A DNA stretch of 64,000 nt from Gemmata sp. GTDB taxonomy: Bacteria; Planctomycetota; Planctomycetia; Gemmatales; Gemmataceae. Location of the stretch: contig JANWYJ010000012.1 in assembly GCA_025055115.1 (NCBI GenBank), positions 1 to 64,000 on the forward strand. The letters run 5' to 3'. This document shows positions 1-8,322 of this stretch, one piece after another. The position numbers and the translations under genes were made by a program. The first letter of the stretch is position 1, and the number at the start of each line of letters is the position of its first letter. Below the pieces are notes generated by a model. That model saw nothing but the letters and a program-made list of their open reading frames with translations, did no database searches and was not told the DNA's origin.

Positions 1-1269
1 CGATTGCGTCGGGGCATGGTAGATAATACTTCCGGGGCCGCCCGTATCACGACCCTCCCACGAGAGCGGATCAATCTTGCGGATCAATTCGATGATATTC
101 GCGACATTGGCTTGCTGCTGCTGCAGATTCAAAAACGGCCCCCACATGATATCGCTGAACATCCCGCCACTGACCAAGTCGCCGATATAGTAGACGCGAG
201 TCGTTAACAGGGATTTGGCCCGTTCAACGGTCATAATCTGAATGGCTTCGTCGCGGACGATGAAGGTCAAACCCTGTGTGGCCAAGACCGAACGCAGTGC
301 CGTCCGCGCTGAGATTCCCTTCGCTTGCAAAGTAACCCCACGGCTGAGATCGAGGTTGAGGTCTTCTAAGGATTTCTTATCCACCAAGAGCGGTTGATTG
401 ATCATATTTGAAAGGTCTTGCAGGGCTTCTTCTAAAGGACGTCCGAGGAAAGAGACCGTCACGGCGGATTCCAGGGCTTCGATGATCTTCTTCTCTTTGT
501 CGGTCAGAGGAATTTGGTTGGCTTTGAGACGGCGCTCAGACAATTCCTTCCAATTGGCAGGAAATTCGACATCATAAATCGCCGGTAGGGATGATTTGTT
601 CATTTGCTTCTGCCATTCCACCCACCGGCGGCTGCTTTCGACATAATGGGCTTGGGCGTCCGCGAGGCGGTTTTTCAAAGACTCGTTTTGCCGTAAAGCG
701 AGAACCGAAGGATTATTCGGGTACAGCCGAGCCAAGCGGGCGATCTCGGCCTCGGCGTAGTTGGTTTTGCCTTCGGCTTGGTATCTCTCCACCAATTTGA
801 GGCCGGCGAGAACGTCTTTGTATTCCGCATATTGCTTGTATTCCGCATATTGCTTGGCGGTGGCTTCCTTCAGGGCTTCTTTGACTTCCTGGGCTTTGGG
901 GTCGAGCCAGACGCCTGGGTTGGGGTTCGCGGCGGGCCGGCCCTCGATGGCGGCGAGGGCGGCCTCGAGTTTGGCCGTCAGTTGGGCGCGTTTGGCGTCA
1001 CTAATCCCTTGTGCCAGTTGAAGATTCGCCTTAGCCGTTTTGAGTGTTTGGATGGCTTTGGCCGTGTGGCGGCCCTTGGCCAAGGCGTTGGCGTTGTCGA
1101 TCTGCAAAAGCACTTCCGCTTCGGCTTTTTGTTCAGCGGTCTGTCGTTGCAGTTTGGACGCTTCAAACGGGTCTGGTCGTTGGCCCGGTTGGGCGAGGGC
1201 GACAGCGATCAACAACCCCCACGCGCCGACACTCGCCGCTAACCATCGGGATATCGCAACCGCGGTCAT
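1..1269 (-). CDS. Secreted protein with STN/secretin-like domain, 3' end beyond the window
   Basis: An open frame runs from an ATG at 1269 (or 1272) off the left edge of the window, giving at least 423 residues. A GGGAGG motif lies 5 bases before the 1269 ATG, which favours that start. The N-terminus MTAVAISRWLAASVGAWGLL continues into a hydrophobic stretch ending ALA, a plausible Sec signal peptide. Residues about 35-240 are rich in Ala, Lys, Glu and Gln and look helical, possibly TPR-like. Around 265-355 there is a segment of the type GRPLEEALQDLSN...VTLQAKGISARTALRSVL...TFIVRDEAIQI, which resembles the short STN/secretin N-domain-like modules common in planctomycete exported proteins. Function is not known. 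An 18-bp tandem repeat at 821-856 duplicates the residues KQYAEY in frame. No neighbour clarifies its role. Confidence 0.8.
   Translation of the reverse strand, partial: MTAVAISRWLAASVGAWGLLIAVALAQPGQRPDPFEASKLQRQTAEQKAEAEVLLQIDNANALAKGRHTAKAIQTLKTAKANLQLAQGISDAKRAQLTAKLEAALAAIEGRPAANPNPGVWLDPKAQEVKEALKEATAKQYAEYKQYAEYKDVLAGLKLVERYQAEGKTNYAEAEIARLARLYPNNPSVLALRQNESLKNRLADAQAHYVESSRRWVEWQKQMNKSSLPAIYDVEFPANWKELSERRLKANQIPLTDKEKKIIEALESAVTVSFLGRPLEEALQDLSNMINQPLLVDKKSLEDLNLDLSRGVTLQAKGISARTALRSVLATQGLTFIVRDEAIQIMTVERAKSLLTTRVYYIGDLVSGGMFSDIMWGPFLNLQQQQANVANIIELIRKIDPLSWEGRDTGGPGSIIYHAPTQS
821..856. repeat. In-frame 18-bp tandem duplication inside the first gene
   Basis: The 18-mer TATTCCGCATATTGCTTG occurs exactly twice in a row, at 821-838 and 839-856. 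In the minus-strand gene this repeats six residues (KQYAEY), keeping the frame. It is the only coding example I found of the short tandem duplications that are frequent in the spacers of this window. Confidence 0.9.
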
Positions 1270-1484
1270 CATGCCCTCCCGGTTCAAGCTGTACAGAAAG
1301 TGAACATTCCGTACAGAAACACCAGCTCCCATTAGGCTAACGTACCCGCTGCTCGTTGTGTTGGCCAATACTTTTGAGTCCGTTGGCCGCGGGCGGAGCC
1401 GTTAAAACCGTTGGGACTCCGCGAGGTGACCCGCGTTGACCGGATGAACTCAAGATGATAAGTCGCACTGCCGGAGGGATCGGT

Positions 1485-2195
1485 ATGCGCCGCCGGCGAC
1501 AAGTGCTCTCTGCAATTGCCATTCTGCTAACGGCCTTCGGCTTGGCCGTGGCTGGGTTACTTTACACGGTCAAGAGTGTTCCAGACTTTTATGTCGCTGC
1601 TGATCACCCTAGCGATTGGGACACGCACGAAAGCTCGGCTCGGTTCCTCACCCGGGTGCTCGATCTACAAAACGACATCCGCTCGAAGGAAGCTTGGGGC
1701 GATACGTTTTCTGTCGAGGAAATCAATTCCTTTTTCATCGAAAATCTTGGGCCAGGTGGGAAATTCACCGACAGCTTCCCGGCAGGCTTCCATTCGCCGC
1801 GAATTGCGATCGACGGCGATCGGTTGCTGTTAGGAATTCGCTACCGCCAGGGGTTCTGGAGCACGGTCATTTGGTTGGAATTGAAAGTCTGGCTTGTTGC
1901 GGGCCAAACCAACCTGGCTGCGATCGAGATTTGCCATCTCCGAGCCGGCGGTTTGTCGTTTGGTTCGCTGTCGTTACTCGATAAAATCGCCGAGTTCGCC
2001 CGCGAGATGAGCATGGACGTGACTTGGTATCGCAACGGGAAAAACCCCGTGGGCTTGGTCCGTTTTTTCGCGCAGCAACCCCGGGCAACGTCGCAAGTTC
2101 TGACATTGGAGGTCAGCGATGGAAAAATTGTGGTGGCGGGCCGAACGTCGCTAGAAATCCGTCCTGCTGGGACCCTTAACCCGTCGCAGCCGTGA
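1485..2195 (+). CDS. Hypothetical exported or membrane-anchored protein
   Basis: I do not recognise this 236-residue protein. The start at 1485 is chosen because GGAGG lies six bases before it; an upstream in-frame ATG at 1455 lacks such a site. The N-terminus has a basic RRRRQ followed by about 20 hydrophobic residues (to GLLYTVKS), so it is probably exported or held by one membrane helix. The rest is a mixed alpha/beta domain with a basic middle section and no cysteine cluster or catalytic signature that I can see. The 3' end overlaps the convergent downstream gene by 20 bases. It resembles small lineage-specific planctomycete proteins, with no assigned role. Confidence 0.72.
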   Translation: MRRRRQVLSAIAILLTAFGLAVAGLLYTVKSVPDFYVAADHPSDWDTHESSARFLTRVLDLQNDIRSKEAWGDTFSVEEINSFFIENLGPGGKFTDSFPAGFHSPRIAIDGDRLLLGIRYRQGFWSTVIWLELKVWLVAGQTNLAAIEICHLRAGGLSFGSLSLLDKIAEFAREMSMDVTWYRNGKNPVGLVRFFAQQPRATSQVLTLEVSDGKIVVAGRTSLEIRPAGTLNPSQP

Positions 2196-2529
2196 GTTGG
2201 AAGCGCCAACGGCCATCCGAGCTGGGCCAGAGAACGGCACGGCCGAGCAGCTTCTTGCCTTTCAGCTCGATTTCGACACGCTCCGCTGTGTCCTGAAGCC
2301 ATACACATTCACCCTGATCCCACCGCGAAACCGTTCCCCGTTGGCCCGACACGGGGCCTTCGTAATCCAGATACATCAGCCGGTGGTCGGTATTCGGTTC
2401 AGCGCCGATGACACTTCCTGCGGCTGGTTGGTCATACAAACGCCAAGCTCGTAATACGGCCCCAGCCTGCACCAACAAATCCCAGTGCAGTGTCGGCCAA
2501 TCGTGCTGCAAAACCACGAAACGGACCAC
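2176..2529 (-). CDS. LigD 3'-phosphoesterase-like domain protein
   Basis: About 117 residues. The core RFVVLQHDWP...LHWDLLV...LRAWRLYD...HRLMYLDYEGPVSGQRG...SRWDQGECVW matches the pattern of the DNA polymerase/ligase LigD 3'-phosphoesterase family, in which the HD and HWDLL histidines and aspartates bind metal. Stand-alone forms exist in planctomycetes, and some may only keep the fold. The start at 2529 (GTG) places the usual (M)xRFVVLxHD beginning at the N-terminus and has AGG seven bases upstream; an alternative GTG at 2574 would add 15 residues. It is divergent from smpB and convergent with the preceding gene. No Ku or ligase gene is nearby, so a role in end repair is only a family-based guess. 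Confidence 0.72.
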   Translation of the reverse strand: MVRFVVLQHDWPTLHWDLLVQAGAVLRAWRLYDQPAAGSVIGAEPNTDHRLMYLDYEGPVSGQRGTVSRWDQGECVWLQDTAERVEIELKGKKLLGRAVLWPSSDGRWRFQLTAATG

Positions 2530-2600
2530 AAATCGGCCTACGATTTTCAGAATAATATGGATACAATGCCACACGCAACGATTGCGGCGAGATGAGCATC

Positions 2601-3098
2601 ATGGCGAAAACGAAGAAGAAGGACAAGAAGGAAAATCCTGACGGCACGGTAAATATTTGCCGCAACCGGCGGGCGTTTCATGACTATGAGATTCTCGATA
2701 CCCTCGAATGCGGGATTGTGTTGGTGGGTACCGAAGTCAAGAGCCTGCGTGACGGTTACGCCAGCTTGGAGGATGCTTACGCCCGGATCGACGATGGCGA
2801 AGTGTGGCTGATCGGGGCGGAAATTCCGGAATACAGTTTCGGCAACCGACTCAATCACAAACCGAAGCGACCGCGGAAATTGTTGCTGCATCGTCAGGAA
2901 ATCGCTAAATTCGCCGGGAAAGCCTCCGAACGCGGCTTGACCTTAGTCCCCCTGCGGATGTACTTCAAGGGCGGGAAAGCCAAGGTAGAACTCGCCGTCG
3001 CCCGGGGCAAGCAAGCTCACGACAAACGGGAATCGCTCAAAAAAGCCGACGCACGGCGAGAAATGGACCGGGCGATGGCCGCACGTCGGCGTCAGTGA
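2601..3098 (+). CDS. smpB: SsrA-binding protein SmpB
   Basis: SmpB binds tmRNA and, with it, rescues stalled ribosomes (trans-translation) in the cytoplasm. The 165-residue product has the family hallmarks: NRRAFHDYEI, the stretch ECGIVLVGTEVKSLRDG, then a serine-leucine-glutamate segment (YASLEDAYARI), and a basic tail (KQAHDKRESLKKADARREMDR) that enters the decoding centre. Length is normal for the family. The lysine-rich N-terminus is typical of planctomycete forms. GATGAG five bases before 2601 supports that start; an ATG at 2592 would add three residues. A TACAAT box at 2562-2567 could be its -10 element. No ssrA gene was recognised in the window. Confidence 0.96.
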   Translation: MAKTKKKDKKENPDGTVNICRNRRAFHDYEILDTLECGIVLVGTEVKSLRDGYASLEDAYARIDDGEVWLIGAEIPEYSFGNRLNHKPKRPRKLLLHRQEIAKFAGKASERGLTLVPLRMYFKGGKAKVELAVARGKQAHDKRESLKKADARREMDRAMAARRRQ

Positions 3099-3146
3099 TG
3101 GTCGTTGGCGTGTCCGAAGGAAACCGGCTAACCACGGAGGGTTGCT

Positions 3147-4208
3147 GTGCGGCTGGCTGCCTTGGTGGAATCCACAACCCATGTCTGCTGCCGCTACCGG
3201 TTGGCGGCGTTCCGTCCGGCCTTCATCGCTCACGGCCATACCCTCGATCTGTATCCGCTACCTCAATCTCCGCTTGGCCGTTTCTTCATCGGGCGCAATC
3301 TCGCCGAGTATGATGCCGTCATTCTCCAGCGGAAGTTGCTGCCGCGTTGGGTTCTGGAGCGATTACGCCGTCGGATCAAGCGCCTGATTTTCGACTTCGA
3401 CGATGCCCTGTGGCTTCGCGATTCCTACTCCGCCAAGGGGTTTCATGATCCCCACCGCGTCGCCCGCTTCCAAGCGACAATCGCTGCCGCTGATGCCGTT
3501 GTCGCGGGCAACGACTATTTGGCCGCCCAAGCCCGGCAGTACGTCGCCGCGGATCGCGTCCATGTTGTGCCAACGTGCGTCGATGTATCCAAGTATTCGC
3601 CCCGAACTGAGGTGCCCCAGAAACATCTGGATACAGAAGTATCTTCGAAATCGAGACTTACGTCAGAGAAGCCGCCACTGACCTTGGTTTGGATCGGCTC
3701 CTCAAGCACTCTCCAGGGTCTCGAACGTTTCGCACCAACGCTTTCCGCGATTGGGCGTGCCCTGCCCGGTACGCGCTTGAAACTCATCTGCGACCGCTTC
3801 ACCGAGTTTCCGCCTTTAATTGTCCAACGCAGTCTGTGGCACGAAGCCACCGAAGCCCAAGAAATTGCCACCGCGGATGTCGGGATAGCGTGGGTGCCCG
3901 ATGACCCCTGGAGCCACGGCAAGTGCGGGCTGAAGATTTTGCAGTATCAGGCCGCGGGCTTACCGGTGGTGGCCAATCCGGTGGGGGTTCAGGCACAAAT
4001 GGTTCATGCCGGGACAGGTTTTCAAGCGGTCACCACCGAACAGTGGGTGAAGGCCATCCGCACGCTGGCCGCGTGTCCGCCGTTGCGTGCCGAGTTAGGC
4101 CGAGCCGGGCGGCGACAAGTCGAAGCCCAGTATAGCACCGCCGCGGGGGCACGCTTGTGGTTGGATTTGCTTGAGCGATGGTCCCATCGCTGCCGACGCG
4201 CCAGTTGA
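3147..4208 (+). CDS. GT4-type glycosyltransferase
   Basis: A 353-residue protein with the two-lobed layout of GT-B glycosyltransferases. The C-terminal half carries LVWIGSSSTLQGLE (start of the nucleotide-sugar lobe), a segment VGIAWVPDDPWSHGKCGLKI and the donor-binding LQYQAAGLPVVANPVG, where family 4 enzymes usually have E-x7-E-like motifs. The middle RLIFDFDDALW is also common in this group. It is likely to add a sugar to an envelope lipid or polysaccharide; donor and acceptor are unknown. The GTG start is supported by GGAGGG five bases upstream. The kinase-like gene begins nine bases after its stop, so the two are probably co-transcribed. Confidence 0.85.
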   Translation: MRLAALVESTTHVCCRYRLAAFRPAFIAHGHTLDLYPLPQSPLGRFFIGRNLAEYDAVILQRKLLPRWVLERLRRRIKRLIFDFDDALWLRDSYSAKGFHDPHRVARFQATIAAADAVVAGNDYLAAQARQYVAADRVHVVPTCVDVSKYSPRTEVPQKHLDTEVSSKSRLTSEKPPLTLVWIGSSSTLQGLERFAPTLSAIGRALPGTRLKLICDRFTEFPPLIVQRSLWHEATEAQEIATADVGIAWVPDDPWSHGKCGLKILQYQAAGLPVVANPVGVQAQMVHAGTGFQAVTTEQWVKAIRTLAACPPLRAELGRAGRRQVEAQYSTAAGARLWLDLLERWSHRCRRAS

Positions 4209-4217
4209 GGTCCTCGC

Positions 4218-5906
4218 ATGTGGAATGACCTGCGCCGCAAGTTCACCTCGCTGCTCATGATGCCTGCTGGACCTGTGGTTCAAGCCAATGGGCGCGTGTG
4301 GTATTTGAGCCAAGAAGGTTTTCAGCTTTTCGGTTCCTCAGGGCCAGACCTCGATCGCTGGATCGCCGAAGGGCGCGCGCAAATCGTGAAAAACGGACCG
4401 CATCGGACCGTTTATCGTGTTTCCCTACCCAACGAGACGGTTTATGTGAAGCACTGCCGCATCAATGGCCCTCGGGCGTGGGCTCGTGAGCTTTTCCGTC
4501 TTCCGAAAGCACAATTAGAATTTGACAACGCGGAAAAATTGCGTATACTCAACATAGGTACAGTTATTCCCCTCGCCTGGGGAAAAGGCGAGCGTCTGGG
4601 GCCGGGAGAAAGTTTTCTCATCAGCCGAGATTTGGCTCCGGCACGCCCCCTAACGGTGATTTTGCACGAGCCTTTGTCGCCCTTGCAGCGGCAGCAACTG
4701 GCGCGTGCTTTGGGTCGATTCTTTGCCCAGCTCCACGATCGCGGAGTGATTCATCCGGACCCACACCCGGATAACCTCCTTGTGGACTTCGAACCCGGAG
4801 CAAAGCTGCGGTTTTTCTTGTTGGATGTCCACGGCGTCGGCTTCGGTGCACCCCTGACGTGGTCGCAGAGCCGCGACAATTTGATTCTTCTGAACCGTTG
4901 GTTTCAACTGCGGACCTCGGCGACCGACCGCTGCCGGTTCTGGCGAGAATACTGTTCCGCACGGCAAACGCTGCAAGTGCCTCCGGCGCACCGGGAACTG
5001 GAACGAGCAACTTTGGCTTCCAATCGCCGTTTCTGGCTGGCTCGCACGCAGCGGTACAACGGCACTCACCGAAGCATTCGGCCCATTCGCCGGGGATGTT
5101 ATCGCGGCTTCGCTGTGCGTGAGTTGCCGGAGGAATTCGTGCGCCAGCTGCTGGCGGACCCCGATGGGCTGCTGGCTCAGCCACATACCAAGATTCTCAA
5201 GCGGTGCGCTCACTCCACCGTTGCGGAAGTGGTGATGCCAACCCCTGCCGGTCCGCGACCGGTCATACTCAAACGTGTCGCCGCGCCCCATGCGTGGCAC
5301 GGCTGGAAGAATCTTCTCCGCAATTCGGCGGTACGGCGATCGTGGCTGATGGGTCACGGACTGATCGAGCGGCAGCTTCCCACGGCACGCCCGCTAGCGA
5401 TGTTTCACCGCTATTGCGGCTATGTGCTTCCCATGGAAGGATATTTGGTGACAGAAAAAGTACCCCAGGCTATTGGTTTGCCCGAAGCCGTTCGAGGCAC
5501 TGATGACCGGCGGCTGATTCGGCGCTGGGCCGAGCGCTTGGCCCGCTGGGTGCGGCGAATGCACGATCGTGGTGTGTCGCATCGCGACCTGAAAGCCCCT
5601 AATATCTTGCTTCAGTACGCCATCACGGATCCAGCCCATTCTATACCAGTGTTCATCGACTTGGTCGGGGTGCGGGCGACTGCCGCTATAGTGCCTTGGC
5701 TGCGGCGTGTGAAAGAACTGGCGCGACTGAACGCCAGTTTCCTTGCGATGCCTCACATCACACGCACGCAACGACTCCGATTCTTGCTGACCTATCTGCG
5801 AACGGGCGAGACAGAATCGGACTGGAAAAAATGGTGGCAGGCGATATCGTGCGCCACTTTAGCCAAAGTGGCAAAAAACCGCCGCGCGAATCGCGTGCTG
5901 GGGTGA
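4218..5906 (+). CDS. Double InaA/Kdo-kinase-like protein
   Basis: A 562-residue protein containing two lipopolysaccharide-kinase-like domains in tandem. Domain 1 (about 55-230) has VYVKHCR (ATP lysine), the catalytic loop HPDPHPDNLLVDF and LLDVHGV for the metal aspartate. Domain 2 (about 330-525) has VILKRV, the catalytic loop SHRDLKAPNILLQ and FIDLVGV. These match the InaA/WaaP/KdkA superfamily, which phosphorylates heptose or Kdo in lipid-linked glycans on the inner membrane face. Both domains keep the catalytic Asp and Asn. The gene follows a glycosyltransferase closely (GAGG seven bases before the ATG), and hldD lies about 1.4 kb downstream, consistent with a role in a heptose-containing envelope glycan. 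The substrate is inferred. Confidence 0.82.
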   Translation: MWNDLRRKFTSLLMMPAGPVVQANGRVWYLSQEGFQLFGSSGPDLDRWIAEGRAQIVKNGPHRTVYRVSLPNETVYVKHCRINGPRAWARELFRLPKAQLEFDNAEKLRILNIGTVIPLAWGKGERLGPGESFLISRDLAPARPLTVILHEPLSPLQRQQLARALGRFFAQLHDRGVIHPDPHPDNLLVDFEPGAKLRFFLLDVHGVGFGAPLTWSQSRDNLILLNRWFQLRTSATDRCRFWREYCSARQTLQVPPAHRELERATLASNRRFWLARTQRYNGTHRSIRPIRRGCYRGFAVRELPEEFVRQLLADPDGLLAQPHTKILKRCAHSTVAEVVMPTPAGPRPVILKRVAAPHAWHGWKNLLRNSAVRRSWLMGHGLIERQLPTARPLAMFHRYCGYVLPMEGYLVTEKVPQAIGLPEAVRGTDDRRLIRRWAERLARWVRRMHDRGVSHRDLKAPNILLQYAITDPAHSIPVFIDLVGVRATAAIVPWLRRVKELARLNASFLAMPHITRTQRLRFLLTYLRTGETESDWKKWWQAISCATLAKVAKNRRANRVLG

Positions 5907-6101
5907 ATCCTGCGAACCATCATGACAACCGGTGAATTGTGAAGATATGCCCATCCCATCGCCGACATTAGCTGGGGCGGAGCTGATCTGTTCCTGGGCT
6001 GTTGACCGTTGGCTTGTTCATGGGTGTCGCGCAGGTGCCGTGGATGGCATTGGCCATTCGCAACCCAGCCGATCATTCGTATTGTCGCCGGGGTGATAGG
6101 T

Positions 6102-6992
6102 ATGGCGTTTGCGCCGCTGCCGATCCGCGGATTCATCCCGACTGGGCTAGGAATGCTGGGTCTGGTGCTAGCGGGTTGCGGTTCGTTCCCGATCGAGCGG
6201 CCCGCGGGGGGAAGCCACTTTACGGCGGATGTTGCACCGGCTCCCCACACACTAACGCCGATTGTCGCTCCAGGGAAGTTCGCCACTCGGCGAGGGTATT
6301 ACGTCGTTTATCACGACTTCGAACTCGATCCCCACGAACCGCTTTTTGCGGAACTGGATGCCCTGCCTGAGCAGGTCGGTCGAGAGTTGAACTTGCCGCT
6401 CAGTGATGGTGTGGTGCAAGTTTTTCTCTTCGATACGCAAGAGCGCTACGAACGCTTCATGCACAGGAAATATCCGGAATTGCCCAAACGCCGAGCATAC
6501 TTTCTGAGCCAACCGCGTGCCGGAGGGTACGATGAATTGAAAATTTACACCTGGATGGGCGATCACCTAACGACAGATTTACGCCACGAGCTAACCCATG
6601 CCCTTCTTCGCGGAGCTTTGAAAGAGGTTCCGCTGTGGCTTGACGAAGGCTTGGCCGGCTACTTCGAGCTGCTGCCAGCGCAAGCCGGTATCAACTCAGG
6701 GCATCTGGAAGCCCTCCTGCGCCCCTCGTTTCGCCCCAATCTTGCTCGTCTAGAGAAATTTACGCAAGTAGCGCAGATGGAGAAACCAGAATACCGCGAA
6801 GCCTGGGCCTGGGTGTACTTTATGCTCCACAGTGGACCAGCCACCCAGAAAGTGCTCCACGACTACCTACAAGCCCTGCGGACAAACCCGAACCCCGGTC
6901 CGCTGCTGCCTCGCTTGCGCGAAGTCGTGCCCGATCCGGATCAGGCCCTCACCAACTTCCTTCTTACTGTGGAGGTACCGACGAAAAAGTGA
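6102..6992 (+). CDS. DUF1570-type lipoprotein with HExxH metalloprotease motif
   Basis: A 296-residue protein. The start at 6102 leads into a hydrophobic signal ending LVLAGC, a lipobox, so the mature protein is probably anchored to a membrane by a lipidated cysteine. The motif HELTH at about residues 162-166 with WLDEGLAGYFE about 17 residues later is the gluzincin-like arrangement of zinc peptidases of the MA clan, which is how DUF1570 proteins look. A proteolytic role is inferred from this motif; the substrate is unknown. A longer in-frame TTG start at 6009 would bury the lipobox and is less likely. The last codons and stop are repeated just downstream (6984-7019). Confidence 0.82.
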   Translation: MAFAPLPIRGFIPTGLGMLGLVLAGCGSFPIERPAGGSHFTADVAPAPHTLTPIVAPGKFATRRGYYVVYHDFELDPHEPLFAELDALPEQVGRELNLPLSDGVVQVFLFDTQERYERFMHRKYPELPKRRAYFLSQPRAGGYDELKIYTWMGDHLTTDLRHELTHALLRGALKEVPLWLDEGLAGYFELLPAQAGINSGHLEALLRPSFRPNLARLEKFTQVAQMEKPEYREAWAWVYFMLHSGPATQKVLHDYLQALRTNPNPGPLLPRLREVVPDPDQALTNFLLTVEVPTKK

Positions 6993-7019
6993 CAACCCTC
7001 AAAAAAAGTGACACCCCTG
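6984..7019. repeat. 19-bp-period tandem duplication across a stop codon
   Basis: The segment 6984-7000, which contains the TGA stop of the DUF1570 gene (6990-6992), reappears at 7003-7019 with one substitution. The duplicate AAAAAGTGAC stop context lies directly after the original. Confidence 0.85.
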
Positions 7020-7168
7020 ACACGCAGAATCCCTACACGAATCCGTTGCACGATCCGCAAACGAAGGTTTGTGAGCTTATCGATGCAGCCCGACACGCAG
7101 AATCCCTACACGAATCCGTTGCCCGTGCTGATACCCCTGACGCGCAGAATGGCTGGACGAATCCGTTA
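7011..7168. repeat. Three-copy direct repeat in the spacer before hldD
   Basis: A 31-base unit is present exactly at 7019-7049 and 7092-7122, and a diverged 30-base copy sits at 7139-7168. Copies 1 and 3 also share ten bases to their left (7011-7020 and 7131-7140, one mismatch). The spacer of 285 bases therefore consists largely of this repeat. It contains no convincing gene. No transposase or target-site duplication is visible. Confidence 0.85.
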
Positions 7169-7277
7169 CGCGTTGCGATCATCGTTCGTGAGCGCTGGCA
7201 TCCCAACCGTGGCCGCCAGCAGTTTGCTGTGAACCGTTGCGGTCACTGAAAATTTGTTACAAGATTGTTGAGACACC

Positions 7278-8258
7278 ATGATTGCCATTACCGGAGCGGC
7301 TGGCTTCATTGGATCGAATTTGGCGCATACATTGGCCGCACAAGGGGCGTCACTGTTGCTGGTGGATGAGGTCATCACGCCTGCGAAAGCCGTCAACCTC
7401 GTGGGTTTGCCGCGTTTTCACTTTACCCGGCACGAAGAATTCTTGGATGATCTTGCGACCAGTCGTGTTCAGCCTGAAGTGATCTTCCACCTGGGTGCCT
7501 GCAGCGACACTACCGAAACGAACTGGGATTATCTCCGTCGCAACAACATCGAGTATTCACAGAAACTCTGGCAGTGGTGCGCTCGTCACGGTGTACCGCT
7601 GCTGTATGCTTCTAGCGCAGCAACATACGGCGATGGTTCCTGTGGCTTCAGCGACAACACTCCGCCCCATCTGCTGACTCCGCTGAATCTGTATGGGAAA
7701 AGTAAAAACGATTTCGATGCTTGGGTCTTGGCGGAAGTTGCCGCGGGCCGCCCGCAGCCGCCCAAGTGGGCCGGGCTGAAGTTTTTCAACGTCTATGGAC
7801 CCCGGGAGTCGCATAAGGGACGGATGGCGAGTGTCGTCTTTCAAACATGGCGCCAGGTGAAAGCCACGGGCATGATGAAACTCTTTCGTTCCACCGAGGC
7901 GAAATATCCGGATGGGGGCCAACTTCGGGATTTCGTGTTCGTGGGCGATTGTGTCGAACATCTGCTGTGGTTGTGGCAGAACCAGGCTCCCAACGGTCTT
8001 TACAACTCGGGCACTGGCACACCGCGGACGTTTCGCGAACTGGCTACGGCAGTGTTCGACGCTCTGGGGCTTGCGCCACACATCGACTTCATTGACATGC
8101 CGGCGGATTTGGCCAAGCAGTATCAAAACTACACCTGTGCGAATATGACGAAGCTCCGCGCCGCGGGGTATCGTTTACCACCGACGACACTCGAAGCGGG
8201 CGTGCGGAAGACGGTCCGCTGGCTGGAACAGCACGCGACGCAGCGCGTTGCTGCTTGA
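7278..8258 (+). CDS. hldD: ADP-glyceromanno-heptose 6-epimerase
   Basis: HldD converts ADP-D-glycero-D-manno-heptose to the L-glycero form, the last step of heptose precursor synthesis for lipopolysaccharide-type glycans, in the cytoplasm. The 326-residue product begins with the NAD(P)-binding GAAGFIGSN, has the GACSDTTE segment characteristic of HldD, the catalytic YGKSK at residues 139-143, and the FFNVYGPRESHKGRMASVVF segment that distinguishes HldD from other sugar epimerases. Length is normal. It is separated from the glycosyltransferase/kinase pair only by the DUF1570 lipoprotein gene, so heptose use in the envelope of this organism is likely. No other heptose genes are in the window. 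Confidence 0.93.
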   Translation: MIAITGAAGFIGSNLAHTLAAQGASLLLVDEVITPAKAVNLVGLPRFHFTRHEEFLDDLATSRVQPEVIFHLGACSDTTETNWDYLRRNNIEYSQKLWQWCARHGVPLLYASSAATYGDGSCGFSDNTPPHLLTPLNLYGKSKNDFDAWVLAEVAAGRPQPPKWAGLKFFNVYGPRESHKGRMASVVFQTWRQVKATGMMKLFRSTEAKYPDGGQLRDFVFVGDCVEHLLWLWQNQAPNGLYNSGTGTPRTFRELATAVFDALGLAPHIDFIDMPADLAKQYQNYTCANMTKLRAAGYRLPPTTLEAGVRKTVRWLEQHATQRVAA

Positions 8259-8322
8259 GGATCGCATGCCGGGTGCGAATCCGCTACGCTAGTAATAGCC
8301 CCTTTCTCGGACCGCACGAGCG

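Noticed and set aside
591-1340. Several plus-strand open frames over the first 1.3 kb
   Set aside because: They lie opposite the long minus-strand secreted-protein frame, have low-quality composition and no ribosome-binding sites. The minus-strand frame has a signal peptide and continuous coding character.
7011-7168. CRISPR array
   Set aside because: Only three copies, one diverged, with unequal spacing and no cas genes; copies 1 and 3 share flanks beyond the unit, as in a duplication.
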